A DNA stretch of 64,000 bases from Sulfitobacter indolifex (lineage in GTDB: Bacteria; Pseudomonadota; Alphaproteobacteria; Rhodobacterales; Rhodobacteraceae), in NCBI RefSeq assembly GCF_022788655.1, contig NZ_CP084957.1:1-64000 (forward strand), written 5' to 3'. Each line of letters opens with the position of its first letter. Within the stretch, counting starts at the first letter, position 1. The notes under the pieces were generated by a model. That model was not told where the DNA came from and did no database searches. It saw nothing but the letters and a program-made list of their open reading frames with translations. The position numbers and the translations under genes are program-made. Shown here piece after piece: positions 7,707 to 16,942 of this stretch.

Positions 7707-7786
7707 TCGTGGTGATCCCTGAAGCCGGGGATTGGTCACGCGCGTGAGCGCGCGGGCCACACCTCACCCACCTGGAAGGATATCCC

Positions 7787-9769
7787 ATGACCACAAGCTT
7801 TGCCCCTCTCACCGTCGCTATCGGCGATCTGGTCCCGCATCCCGCCAATGTGCGCAGCAACGCGCCGGAAACCTATGACCCCGAGAACATCGCGCATCTG
7901 AAGGCCAGCATCGCCGTGCTGGGCCTGCTCCAGCCGCTCTTGGTCCAGAAGCTTGACGGCAAATATGCAGTGCTGGCCGGTGGCCGGCGCCATGCCGCGC
8001 TGAAGGAGCTGGTCGCCGACAAGGTCGCCAAAGGGTTCACTGCGAAAACCAAGATCGACTGCCGCCTTGTGCCGGAGGACTGTGACGTGACCACGGCGCT
8101 GTCGCTCGCCGAGAACATCACGCAAGCCCCGATGAACGCAATCGACGAGTTCGAGGCTTTCGCCCGGATGATGGGGGTCGACGGCCAGACGCCCGAGACC
8201 ATCGCAAAGACCTTCGGCACCACGGTGGCCGCCGTGAAAGGCCGGTTGCGCTATGGCCTGATCCACCCCGACATCCGCGCCGCGGCGCGGGGCAAGGTGA
8301 TCACGCTCGACACGATGAAGGCCTTCGCCGAGCACCCGAGCCAGGAGGCGCAGCGCGAGGTCTTCGAGGCGCTCACGAAAGACGGCGGCTATCTGCAGGC
8401 CTATACCGTCCGTCAGGCCCTCAAATCCCGCGGCGTGCAGGTTAGCGATGATATCGGGGCTTTCGTGCGCGAAGACTACGAGGCGCGTGGCGGTGCCGTC
8501 GCAGCTGACCTTCTGGAAGAGCATTCCGTGCTTGAGGATGCGGCGCTGGTCGAGACCATCCTGCTTGAGAAGCTCGGGGCTGCTGCCGAAGAGGCCCGCA
8601 TAAAGCTGGGCTTTGCCTGGGCCGATGCGATGGTCCGCTATGATTACGCGACCATGGCCGACTACGGCCGCGTCTATCCCGGCCCGATCGAGCCTGATGA
8701 GGCTGCCCAGAAGCGCATCGATGAGATCACCGCCGAGCTTGAGAAATTGCAGATCGAGATGGAGGATGAGGGGCTCGAGGACGGTGCCTACAACGTGCTT
8801 TACGAGCGCGTGGACGCCTTGGAAGAGGAAGCGCGCGATCTGCAGGAGGCCTACAGCACCGAGGACCTCGCGCGGTCTGGGGTGATCGCGTCGTGGCAAG
8901 GTGGGCAGATCACGCTCCATGTGGGCCTCGTCCGCCCGAAAGACACCGTCAAAGAGGAGGGCGCGCGCGGCTCCTCGGCAAGCCCGACCGCGGAGGAGGC
9001 CCCAGACGCCGGCGAAATCAGCTACCCGGCCTCACTGGCTGAGGACCTCAAGACAGAGCGGGCCATGGCCCTTGGCGCTGCGATGGCGCTGCATCCGGAG
9101 GCCACGCTCGATCTGACGCTCTTCAAGCTGGTGAGCGACGTTCTTGCCAGCGGAACGAGTGTCACGCAGGCGATCAAGATCGATGCCCGCAAGGAATACC
9201 GCAGCCATGCCAAGATGGACGAGATCGACGAGACCTCGCTCGAGCAGGTGGCGGCGGCGCATGATGTGCTTGATCTCTCGTGGCTAGATGACGCCCGCGC
9301 GCCCGCTGATCAGTTCGCGGCGTTTCGCGCGCTGGAGACAGGGGAGAAGGCCAAGCTCGTGGCCTATGCCACGGCCAGCACCACGCAGTCCTGCTTCGCG
9401 CGGGACCCGCGGCGCGACAGCCTGATGCATGACTTCGAGATCGAGATCATGCCCGATATCCGCGCCCACTGGACGCCGAACGCGGCGCTCTTCAACCGCT
9501 TCAAGAAGGCTTGGCTCCTGAAGATCCTCGGCGAGGATCTGGGTCTCGCCCAGGAGGCTGTGACGCTCGCCTCGTCGAGCAAGAAAGAGATCGTCGCCTT
9601 CTGCGACAAGCTCTTTGCCGAGCCCTTCGCCACGCTCACCGACGCGCAGCGCGCTGCCGTTGCCGCCTGGTGCCCGCTGATGATGCAGACCGCCGGTGTC
9701 GCCTTTGATGAGGCGGAGCCCGCTGCGGAAACCCCGGAGCCTGACAGCGAGATCGCGCAAGCGGCCTGA
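7787..9769 (+). CDS. Large ParB/RepB/Spo0J-like protein
   Basis: 660-residue ParB-superfamily protein of the plasmid type, distinct from RepB. The N-terminal ParB/Srx nuclease-like domain (about residues 5-110) has IGDLVPHPANVRS, LQPLLVQ, the GGRRHAAL box and LAENITQAPMNAIDEF. A helix-turn-helix follows (PETIAKTFGTTVAAVKGRLRYG). A long acidic coiled coil spans about residues 305-365 and the C-terminal half is helical. The start has GGAAGGA upstream. Related proteins occur beside ArdC and DUF736 genes on roseobacter plasmids. Their function (partition accessory, nuclease or regulator) is unsettled. Confidence 0.85.
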   Translation: MTTSFAPLTVAIGDLVPHPANVRSNAPETYDPENIAHLKASIAVLGLLQPLLVQKLDGKYAVLAGGRRHAALKELVADKVAKGFTAKTKIDCRLVPEDCDVTTALSLAENITQAPMNAIDEFEAFARMMGVDGQTPETIAKTFGTTVAAVKGRLRYGLIHPDIRAAARGKVITLDTMKAFAEHPSQEAQREVFEALTKDGGYLQAYTVRQALKSRGVQVSDDIGAFVREDYEARGGAVAADLLEEHSVLEDAALVETILLEKLGAAAEEARIKLGFAWADAMVRYDYATMADYGRVYPGPIEPDEAAQKRIDEITAELEKLQIEMEDEGLEDGAYNVLYERVDALEEEARDLQEAYSTEDLARSGVIASWQGGQITLHVGLVRPKDTVKEEGARGSSASPTAEEAPDAGEISYPASLAEDLKTERAMALGAAMALHPEATLDLTLFKLVSDVLASGTSVTQAIKIDARKEYRSHAKMDEIDETSLEQVAAAHDVLDLSWLDDARAPADQFAAFRALETGEKAKLVAYATASTTQSCFARDPRRDSLMHDFEIEIMPDIRAHWTPNAALFNRFKKAWLLKILGEDLGLAQEAVTLASSSKKEIVAFCDKLFAEPFATLTDAQRAAVAAWCPLMMQTAGVAFDEAEPAAETPEPDSEIAQAA

Positions 9770-9779
9770 GCCATCACGC

Positions 9780-9809
9780 GACCCGCGCGAGGCATTCCCC
9801 GCGCGGGTC
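9780..9809 (+). terminator. Strong intergenic hairpin
   Basis: GACCCGCGCG (9780-9789) and CGCGCGGGTC (9800-9809) are perfect 10-bp arms with a 10-base loop. No T-run follows, so it may work as an mRNA-stabilising or processing hairpin rather than a true terminator. Confidence 0.5.
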
Positions 9810-9841
9810 GACCCTTCCAAACCACACAGAAAGACATCCCC

Positions 9842-10435
9842 ATGGCTATTCTCAAGTTCTCTGCCTCCGCTGTTGCGGCGCAGATCGCCCATGCACGCGC
9901 CTGCAAAACCTTCTTGCCCAACTGGAACGGGCCCGTGGACAGGCCGGCCTTGATCCTGATCGTCGGCAATGGTGTGCATTTGCGCTCAAACGGCATCGAT
10001 GGCACGACCACCCGTATCGTCACCACCGAACAGGCCGATCCGTCCTTTGCTTTCGCCGACGGCATGAACCCGTTTCGGGACACCGACTGGATGGCGCAGC
10101 GCCGAATGGCGTTCCGCGATCTGACCGGCCAGTTCTACACCGACATCCTGGATGACGTGCAGGTGCTCATCGAGAGGGGGCGGGGGGCGATCCGGCTCGC
10201 CACCGATGGCCACAGCATCCGCGTCTTCGTGCGCCGGGCCTCGGATTATCTCATCGGCGGGACCTACGAGGTGCCGTCAGGCCTCGGCGGCACCTTCCGG
10301 GTCATCCTCAAGGATGCCTGCGACACCTTCGCGATCGTGCAGAACTGCGGCAATTGCGAGGATTTTGACGCCATGCAGCCCTATCGCGTGCCGCTTGATG
10401 CGCTCATGGAGATCGACGATCGGAGGGCGGCATAG
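9842..10435 (+). CDS. DUF3085-like plasmid protein (tentative)
   Basis: 197 residues from ATG 9842. The segment ALILIVGNGVHLRSNG is reminiscent of the DUF3085 core; the remainder contains beta-rich stretches (GTYEVPSGLGGTFRVIL) and a CGNCEDF cysteine pair. Function unknown. It ends in TAG that overlaps the GTG start of the next gene, so the two are coupled. Family naming is tentative. Confidence 0.6.
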   Translation: MAILKFSASAVAAQIAHARACKTFLPNWNGPVDRPALILIVGNGVHLRSNGIDGTTTRIVTTEQADPSFAFADGMNPFRDTDWMAQRRMAFRDLTGQFYTDILDDVQVLIERGRGAIRLATDGHSIRVFVRRASDYLIGGTYEVPSGLGGTFRVILKDACDTFAIVQNCGNCEDFDAMQPYRVPLDALMEIDDRRAA

Positions 10436-11088
10436 TGGGATGGCTTTTCTACACCGACGGCCGCGTTAAATCCTACGCGGATGAGAAGGCGGAAATTACA
10501 CGGCTCTGCACCTTCGAGGGCGACACGCGCAGAACCGAACTGGTCAAGGCCTGCAAGGTCGCCTCCACCTGGTATGCGGCGGCAAGGGTCACCAATCTCG
10601 ACGGCACCGCTGTCGAAGACGCGACCTATATGACCGATGCGGATGACTCCATCACGTTCGGGGCTGTCTTCCTCACCCGATACGATGACGGCTGCTGAGG
10701 CTACAAGGACATGGAGGAAAGTGCTGGCCCGAACGAATCTCGTGCTCCCCTTGGGCTGATCGAGCTCCTCTCCGACCTGAAAGACCCGGACAGCTACGCC
10801 CAGGACTGGCGCCAGCGCTGCCGGGATTGGGCGTCGATTCCAGACTACCAGGAAGGCGACAAGATCAGGCTCGCAGCGCCCGTGACGCTCACCGATGGCA
10901 GTACATGCCGGATCGTCACCGCGACCCACTACAGGCGGGGTCGGCAAAAGCGCCGCTGCTACCGCATCGAGGAAACCGGCGGGCTCGTGCGCCTGTCGAA
11001 AGCCTCGCTCGCGGGCTCGGAGCTGCTCAGCTCCGCGAAGGGTGCGGCCAGTCCTGTGTTGGCGGAGTATCTCGCGGGGCGAAATTAG
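10435..11088 (+). pseudogene. DUF6927-like gene interrupted by an in-frame TGA
   Basis: GTG 10435 opens a protein starting MGWLFYTDG that stops at TGA 10696-10698 after 87 residues. The frame then continues unchanged as GYKDMEESAGPNES to 11088 (through WRQRCRDWASIPDYQEGDKIRL). MGW-F openings followed by GYKDM-ES-GP and WR-RC further on belong together in one family (I believe DUF6927), where a tryptophan is expected at the stop position. A TGG-to-TGA change is the simplest explanation. ATG 10711 has only AAGGA one or two bases upstream, so independent translation of the second half looks poor. Readthrough is not excluded. Confidence 0.6.
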
Positions 11089-11145
11089 GTCCTGCGCTCG
11101 ACGGTTCATCGACCTGCCCGGCGACAGCAGATCCTGCGGCTTGTC

Positions 11146-11174
11146 TTGACAAGGCAATGCAAATGCATTACCTA
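11146..11174 (+). promoter_or_regulatory. Promoter and operator of the PrlF/YhaV pair
   Basis: A perfect -35 TTGACA (11146-11151) is followed 17 bp later by a weak -10 (TACCTA, 11169-11174). Between them lies AATGCA-AA-TGCATT (11156-11169), a palindrome ideally placed for repression by the antitoxin complex. The antitoxin start is 40 bases downstream. Confidence 0.55.
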
Positions 11175-11213
11175 TCGCGGGCAGCAACGACCCTTTTCTT
11201 TCAGGAGACTGCC

Positions 11214-11540
11214 ATGACAGCGCTCGCACAAGATGTCTCGAAACTCACGGATCGGTATCAGACGACCGTGCCGGCGGGTGTGCGCAAACAGCTCAAGCTG
11301 GGCAAGGGCGACCAGATTCGTTACTGCACCGAGCCGAGTGGCAGGGTCTATATCGAGCCCGTGCGCAGCGACGAGGAAGATCCCGTGCTCGGAGCCTTTC
11401 TCGATTTTGTCGAGGCCGATATCAAGGCGCATCCGGACCGCATTCGGGCGTTCGATGGGGCTTTGCATGACCGTCTTGCAGCACTGGTCGGAGACGTTGG
11501 TGTCGATCTCGATGCGCCGCTATCGCTCGAGGATGAATGA
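11214..11540 (+). CDS. prlF: PrlF-type (AbrB-fold) antitoxin
   Basis: 108-residue antitoxin with a swapped-hairpin AbrB fold at residues about 8-50 (KLTDRYQTTVPAGVRKQLKLGKGDQIRYC). The acidic C-terminal part (FLDFVEADIKAHPDRI) neutralises the toxin. ATG 11214 is chosen because TCAGGAG lies seven bases upstream. It overlaps the toxin gene by ATGA. A palindrome between the -35 and -10 suggests autorepression. Confidence 0.85.
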   Translation: MTALAQDVSKLTDRYQTTVPAGVRKQLKLGKGDQIRYCTEPSGRVYIEPVRSDEEDPVLGAFLDFVEADIKAHPDRIRAFDGALHDRLAALVGDVGVDLDAPLSLEDE

Positions 11541-12055
11541 GCGGCGATAGCGTGCCCGCCCAAGCGCCCCTTGTCGTAAACGGATGGTCGATTTATGCGC
11601 ATCCGCTCTTTCTGGAGCAGCTCGAAGGGCTGACCCTGGAGGTCGAGGCGCGCAAGGCACGCGATCCCAAGACTTGGCGCAAGAAAAATTCCACGAAACG
11701 GTTGGCCGCCATCTTCAAGCTGGTCACCGAGGCCATACCGGCGGATCCGGGTGCCGCGGCCTTCCGGCAAGGCGGCACACTCGGCGATCACCGCAAGCAC
11801 TGGTTCCGGGCGAAATTTTTCCAGCAGTATCGGTTGTTCTACCGGTTCAACAGCGATGCGAAGGTCATCGTGGTGGCATGGGTGAACGATGACAAGACCC
11901 TGCGCGCCTATGGCAGCAAGACGGATGCCTATGCGACGTTCAAAGGGATGCTGGAAGATGGCAACCCACCTGACAATTTCGACGCGCTCTTGAAAGAAGC
12001 AGCGGCGGCGGACAAGCGGTTCGAAACTTCCCTTGAAGCGGCGCCAGATCGGTAA
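11537..12055 (+). CDS. yhaV: YhaV-family toxin
   Basis: 172-residue toxin of the YhaV (SohB/RelE-like ribonuclease) family. Recognisable motifs are VNGWSIYAHPLFLEQLEGL at the start, KKNSTKRLAAIFKL, then HRKHWFRAKFFQQYRLFYRF and VVAWVNDDKTLRAYGSKTDAY, which carry the basic and aromatic residues expected around the active site. The start codon overlaps the prlF stop (ATGA). With prlF it is the second toxin-antitoxin pair of the plasmid. Confidence 0.88.
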   Translation: MSGDSVPAQAPLVVNGWSIYAHPLFLEQLEGLTLEVEARKARDPKTWRKKNSTKRLAAIFKLVTEAIPADPGAAAFRQGGTLGDHRKHWFRAKFFQQYRLFYRFNSDAKVIVVAWVNDDKTLRAYGSKTDAYATFKGMLEDGNPPDNFDALLKEAAAADKRFETSLEAAPDR

Positions 12056-12149
12056 GTGGGCCAGCTTGCTGTGACGCTATGGCATTATCGTTTACGACGC
12101 CACGCTGGAAGATGTAGCATCGGCTGTTAATACGGTCGGAGAAAGCACA

Positions 12150-12314
12150 ATGGACGAAACGGAAAAGGATGGGCAGCACCTCGGTCTAGAGGAGCAATGC
12201 GCGCCTGACCTGACGGGGCACCGTTTCCCAATTGCTGTGCGCGTTGCAGACATGCCCGATGACCTCGGCAAGCTGCTGGATATCGGGCTCGAGGAGCATT
12301 TCCGTGGCCGCTGA
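12150..12314 (+). CDS. Small acidic protein, function unknown
   Basis: 54-residue protein from ATG 12150 with GGAG eight to ten bases upstream. Its end overlaps the next small gene by 11 bases, which supports both being translated. The C-terminal half (AVRVADMPDDLGKLLDIGLEE) looks helical. No family recognised. Confidence 0.4.
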   Translation: MDETEKDGQHLGLEEQCAPDLTGHRFPIAVRVADMPDDLGKLLDIGLEEHFRGR

Positions 12315-12456
12315 AGCGAATTCTTATGACGCGTGGTTTTGCGCGCAGGTGCAGGCCGCGCTGGAGGATGCACGCGCCGGAACTTCACAGGTTCAGGTAA
12401 TGCAGGCCGCGCAGGCTTTGATTGATGCGAAGCGCGAGGTCGAACCCAAGTCCTGA
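12304..12456 (+). CDS. Small 'stability determinant'-like protein, possible orphan antitoxin
   Basis: 50-residue protein from GTG 12304. The pattern SYDAWFCAQVQAALEDAR followed by VMQAAQALIDAKR resembles short alphaproteobacterial plasmid stability determinants that act as antitoxins of RelE/ParE toxins. No such toxin gene follows; the next gene is the large helicase. It is either an orphan antitoxin or has a partner elsewhere. The short length limits confidence. Confidence 0.45.
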   Translation: MAAEANSYDAWFCAQVQAALEDARAGTSQVQVMQAAQALIDAKREVEPKS

Positions 12457-12558
12457 CCAAGCCTTGGAGGTCAGCGCGGTCCGACCTCATCTCCCTGAAA
12501 AGCGAAAGCGGGCTTTTTGTCCTTTGGAACTCAGACCCTGATCCAAAGGAAAATCCCC

Positions 12559-15500
12559 ATGTCCAAGCCCAAACCGGCAAACCCGGCTTTCCCAATCTCC
12601 GACACTGATCTCGCAAATGCCATCGCGCAGATCGGCACGGAGGTCGACCACCGACCCCTGCGCAGTTCAGCGCTCGCGCGCATTATGCGCGAGACGTTTC
12701 ATGGCAGTGATGCTGGTGGTGCCTGGGACTGGCGGATGGCCTATGACCTGATGCAGGCTGCGGCAATCCAGGTGCTGCTGCGTGGGGACGGTGCAGCAGG
12801 CGACATCGCCGCTGCAAAGCTGCTTGCCTCGCGGCTCCTCACGGAAACCCGCCGGTCAGAGCAGCAGATCCGGCTGCAGCAGTTTTCCACGCCGCTGCCA
12901 TTTGCGACCATGGCGGTTCGGGCCGCGGCGATCCGCAAGGGCGAGACCGTTCTGGAGCCCTCGGCTGGCACCGGTGCCCTGGCCGCTTTCGCCGCCCGCG
13001 CAGGTGCCACGCTTTTGCTCAATGAAATCGACCCCTTTCGCCAGCGCCTCCTGCGCGCGGTTTTCGGCGGCGAGGTGACGGGCCATGACGGCGAGCATAT
13101 CGACGATCTGCTGCAGTCGCCGGTTCTACCCGACGTCGTGGTGATGAATCCGCCCTTCGCCTCCTCGGTCGATCGGTCGCGTGACAAGCACATCGCCGCC
13201 AAACATCTCATCGCGGCTGCAAAGCGTCTCGTGCCCGGTGGGCGGCTGGTGGCGATCATGCCGCCGGGATTCACGCCCGAACGCGATGCCGCGCATTGGT
13301 CCCGCGCCTGCGGTCTCCTGACGCCACGATTGGCGCTGACGATGCCGGGGCAGGTCTACCGCAAGCTCGGCACCTCTGTCGAAACCCAGCTGATGGTCTT
13401 CGACAAGGTGCAGGAGGACGGCGAGATGATCCGCGCCATTGTGTGCGATCTGGACGAAGCCCTTCCTTTTGTCGACGCCGCGGCCGCAACCCGGCCCGAG
13501 ATGCGCCCCGCCCAACGGCCTGAAGCGATCCCTCACGGGCGGCCGACCGCTCCATCATCTGCCCCGCGCAAGACCGCCGCTGCGCCTGTCGCCGCCTCCA
13601 AAGCCCGGGCCAATGCCGTCCGTCCGCTCAGCTTTACAAGCTTCGATGTCCCGCGCGACAACACGCCCATCTCGGACATCTATGCGCGTTACCGGCCGCA
13701 GCGGATCGAGATCGCGGGTGCGCAGGAACATCCCACGCCGCTGGTCGAGAGCATCGCCATGGCCTCGGTTGCCCCGCCCATGCCCTCAAACACGGGCAGT
13801 GATGACTTGCGCCTGCCCGCACGGTTGGTCGAGGAGGGAGATCTCTCCGAGGCGCAGCTCGAGACCATCATCATGGCGCATGATGCCCATGGACGCGACC
13901 TGCCGGGGCGGATGCGCCTAGATGACGACCAGAACAAGCTGACGCGCGCTGATGATGACCCTAAAGCACGGGCCTATCGCCTCGGTTACTTCCTCGGCGA
14001 CGGCACCGGCTGCGGCAAGGGCCGCGAATGCGCGGGGCTCATCCTCGTGAACTGGCTTGCCGGGCGCAAAAAGGCGATCTGGGTCTCCAAATCCGCCACG
14101 CTTATCGAGGACGCGATCCGCGACTGGACCGATCTCGGCGGCTCGCCAGCCGACATCCAGCCGCTCTCCAAGTGGAAACCGGACCAGCCCGTCCCGATGG
14201 GCGACGGTATCCTCTTCGTCACCTACGCCACGCTGCGGTCCGCGGGCAAATGCGGCACCACGCGACTGAGCCAGATCCTCGACTGGATGGGCGCAGACTT
14301 TGAAGGCGTCCTCGCTTTTGATGAGGCCCATGCCATGCAGAATGCCGCAGGGTCAGAGCAGGGCAGGGGGGTCAAGCCCTCGCAGCAGGGTCTTGCGGGC
14401 CTGCGGCTGCAACTGGCAGCACCCCGCGCTCGCGTCTTCTACATCTCGGCCACGGGCGCCACGAGCGTCCACAACCTCGCCTATGCCGCGCGGCTCGGTC
14501 TCTGGGGGCAAGGGCCCGAATACCCCTTCCCGAGCCGCGAGAGTTTCGTCTCGGCCATGGAAGCCGGCGGTGTCGCCGCCATGGAGGTGGTCGCGCGTGA
14601 TCTCAAGACGCTCGGGCTCTACACGGCCCGCGCCCTCAGCTTTGATGGCGTGGAGTATGACGTGCTCGAACATGCGCTGACCCCGGCCCAGATCGAGATC
14701 TACGACGCCTATGCAGGTGCGTTTCGGACGATACACCACAATCTCGAGGCTGCCCTGACGGCGACCGGTGTCAACGATGCTTCGGGAGAGACCAATGCCT
14801 CGGCCGCACGCGCCTCGGCCAAGTCCCGTTTCGAGAGCACGAAGCAGCGTTTCTTCAATCATCTGCTGATGGGCATGAAGGCCCCGACCATCATCCGCGC
14901 CATCGCGGACGATCTGGCGGCAGGCAATGCTTGCGTCATCCAGGTTGTCTCGACAGGCGAGAGCCTGCTGAAGCGTCGGCTTGAGTCGATGGACCCGGAG
15001 GATGAACTCGTCGAGGGTGCCTTGACGCCGCGCGACTATGTTCTGGGCTACCTCGAACAGGCCTTCCCGATCCATGCGCAAAAGCTGGTCGAGATCGACG
15101 GCAATATGGTGGCGGAACCTTTGCGGGATGAGACCGGGGCGCTCGTTGTCTCGCGCGAGGCGCTCGCCCTGCGCGATGCGGCCATGATGGAGTTGATGAC
15201 GCTGGCGCCGATCCCCTCGGCGCTCGATCAGATCCTCTGGGCTTTTGGCGACGAGGCCGTGGCCGAAGTGACCGGAAGGTCGATTCGACCTCTGAAGGCG
15301 GACGATGGCCACCTCTTCATCGAAAAGCGCGCCGCCAGCAGCAATTCGTCCGAGACCCAAGCCTTCATGGACGGCGAAAAGGATATCCTGATCTTCTCCG
15401 ATGCGGGTGGGACGGGCCGCTCCTATCATGCGGCACAAACGGCGAAGAACCAGAAGCGGCGGCGGCACTATCTTCTGGAGCCCGGCTGGCGCGCCGATGC

Positions 15501-16821
15501 GGCCATCCAGGGGCTCGGCCGCACGCATCGCTCGGCTCAGGTCAGCGCGCCCTTCTTCCGGGTTTGCACCTCCGATGTGCATGGCGAAAAGCGTTTCACC
15601 TCGACGATTGCCAAACGCCTCGACCAGCTGGGGGCCTTGACCAAGGGCCAGCGCGAGACCGGCTCGCAAGGCATGTTCCGGGAGGAGGACAATCTCGAAA
15701 GCCCGATCGCACGGGCCGCACTGCGTGGCTATTTCGCCGATCTGGCCGCCGGGCGTGCCGAGGCAATGAGCTACGAGAGCTTCACCGACTGGACGGCCCT
15801 GCGGCTGATCGACAAGGACGGGGTGCTCCTTGAGGAGCTTCCCCCGATCCAGCGGTTTCTGAATCGGGTGCTTGCCCTTCCCATCCACATGCAGAACGCG
15901 CTCTTTGGCGAGTTCATGCGCCGGATCGCTGATCAGACCGAACGCGCGCGGGCGGCGGGCACGCTCGATCTCGGCGTCGAAACCTTGCGCGGCGAAAAGA
16001 TCGAGCAGGTCTCCACAGAGGATCTCTGGACCTGCCCGAAATCCGGCGCCGTGACGCGGATCATCGGGCTTGAGGTGACGGACCCGGTCCATGTCCTGGG
16101 CGCCGAAGAGGCCATATCGCGCAATCCGGACAAGCTGCCAATGGTGAATCGCGCCTCCGGTCGCGCGGCGCTCATCTCGGCGCGGCCGATGCAGATGTAT
16201 GACGAGGACATCGTCACGCTGATGCGCAAGGCGGTGCGGCCCAACGGGTCGAGCTATCTGGAGGAGACGCGGTTCGAGTCCTCGGCCTGGGAAGAGATCG
16301 GCAAGCCTGAGTTCGCACGGCTTTGGGATGCCGAGGCGGGGTCCCTGCCGAAAACCACCACGACCAAGCTCTACCTGCTGACCGGGCTGCTACTGCCGAT
16401 CTGGAAGGATATTCCAACCACCAATGAGCGCATCTACAGGGTCACGCCGGACGGGGCGACCGCCATGATCGGGCGCACGCTGAGCGAAGAAGGGGCGGCC
16501 GCGCTGCGCGCCCGCTTCCTCGTCTCCAACCCGCAAACGCCGCAGGAGATGCTGACCGCCGCCCTTGGCACCACCGCGCCGGTCGATCTGGGCCGGGGAC
16601 TGACCCTGACCCGTCGCCGGGTCGCAGGCGAGATGCGCCTCGAGCTTGGCGGCGCGGACAAGGGCATGATCGAAGGCCTCAAGGCCATGGGGTGTTTCAC
16701 GGAGATCATCGCCTTCCAGCTGAGGGTGTTCTTGCCGCATGGGGACGGGATCGACGCGGGAAGCATTCTGGCCCGGATCGTGGGGCAGGAAGCCGCCAGA
16801 GCGGCAGAACAAGCCGCCTGA
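12559..16821 (+). CDS. Giant methyltransferase-strawberry notch-type helicase fusion
   Basis: 1,420-residue protein. An N-terminal class I methyltransferase-like domain (about residues 80-270) has the glycine-rich ETVLEPSAGTGAL and the catalytic-type VVMNPPF (N197-F200), typical of N6-adenine methylases. After a proline/alanine-rich linker comes a superfamily 2 helicase of the strawberry notch family: Walker A variant GDGTGCGKGR (480-489), DEAH box (588-591) and the C-terminal motif around IQGLGRTHRSAQ (983-994). ATG 12559 has AAAGGAA upstream. Such proteins are frequent on conjugative plasmids and phages, and a role in protecting or remodelling incoming DNA is inferred. Both motif sets look intact. 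Confidence 0.88.
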   Translation: MSKPKPANPAFPISDTDLANAIAQIGTEVDHRPLRSSALARIMRETFHGSDAGGAWDWRMAYDLMQAAAIQVLLRGDGAAGDIAAAKLLASRLLTETRRSEQQIRLQQFSTPLPFATMAVRAAAIRKGETVLEPSAGTGALAAFAARAGATLLLNEIDPFRQRLLRAVFGGEVTGHDGEHIDDLLQSPVLPDVVVMNPPFASSVDRSRDKHIAAKHLIAAAKRLVPGGRLVAIMPPGFTPERDAAHWSRACGLLTPRLALTMPGQVYRKLGTSVETQLMVFDKVQEDGEMIRAIVCDLDEALPFVDAAAATRPEMRPAQRPEAIPHGRPTAPSSAPRKTAAAPVAASKARANAVRPLSFTSFDVPRDNTPISDIYARYRPQRIEIAGAQEHPTPLVESIAMASVAPPMPSNTGSDDLRLPARLVEEGDLSEAQLETIIMAHDAHGRDLPGRMRLDDDQNKLTRADDDPKARAYRLGYFLGDGTGCGKGRECAGLILVNWLAGRKKAIWVSKSATLIEDAIRDWTDLGGSPADIQPLSKWKPDQPVPMGDGILFVTYATLRSAGKCGTTRLSQILDWMGADFEGVLAFDEAHAMQNAAGSEQGRGVKPSQQGLAGLRLQLAAPRARVFYISATGATSVHNLAYAARLGLWGQGPEYPFPSRESFVSAMEAGGVAAMEVVARDLKTLGLYTARALSFDGVEYDVLEHALTPAQIEIYDAYAGAFRTIHHNLEAALTATGVNDASGETNASAARASAKSRFESTKQRFFNHLLMGMKAPTIIRAIADDLAAGNACVIQVVSTGESLLKRRLESMDPEDELVEGALTPRDYVLGYLEQAFPIHAQKLVEIDGNMVAEPLRDETGALVVSREALALRDAAMMELMTLAPIPSALDQILWAFGDEAVAEVTGRSIRPLKADDGHLFIEKRAASSNSSETQAFMDGEKDILIFSDAGGTGRSYHAAQTAKNQKRRRHYLLEPGWRADAAIQGLGRTHRSAQVSAPFFRVCTSDVHGEKRFTSTIAKRLDQLGALTKGQRETGSQGMFREEDNLESPIARAALRGYFADLAAGRAEAMSYESFTDWTALRLIDKDGVLLEELPPIQRFLNRVLALPIHMQNALFGEFMRRIADQTERARAAGTLDLGVETLRGEKIEQVSTEDLWTCPKSGAVTRIIGLEVTDPVHVLGAEEAISRNPDKLPMVNRASGRAALISARPMQMYDEDIVTLMRKAVRPNGSSYLEETRFESSAWEEIGKPEFARLWDAEAGSLPKTTTTKLYLLTGLLLPIWKDIPTTNERIYRVTPDGATAMIGRTLSEEGAAALRARFLVSNPQTPQEMLTAALGTTAPVDLGRGLTLTRRRVAGEMRLELGGADKGMIEGLKAMGCFTEIIAFQLRVFLPHGDGIDAGSILARIVGQEAARAAEQAA

Positions 16822-16942
16822 AAAGTCAAAGGGGGCTTCCGGTCGGGCGTCGCGGATTTGGGTTTCACCGGTCTGCGCTTTCCGGGCGCGCGCAGACCAA
16901 TGCCACGCCTGGCCCCCCAAATTCAGACAAGAGGACGGACCC

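Noticed and set aside
10696..10698. Selenocysteine or other recoding at the in-frame TGA
   Set aside because: There is no SECIS-like hairpin visible after the TGA, and selenocysteine would be unexpected in this family. A nonsense mutation is simpler.
14353..16092. Minus-strand open frame (579 codons) inside the helicase gene
   Set aside because: It is antisense to the conserved helicase motifs on the plus strand, and its product is rich in arginine, glycine and histidine as expected of a shadow frame.
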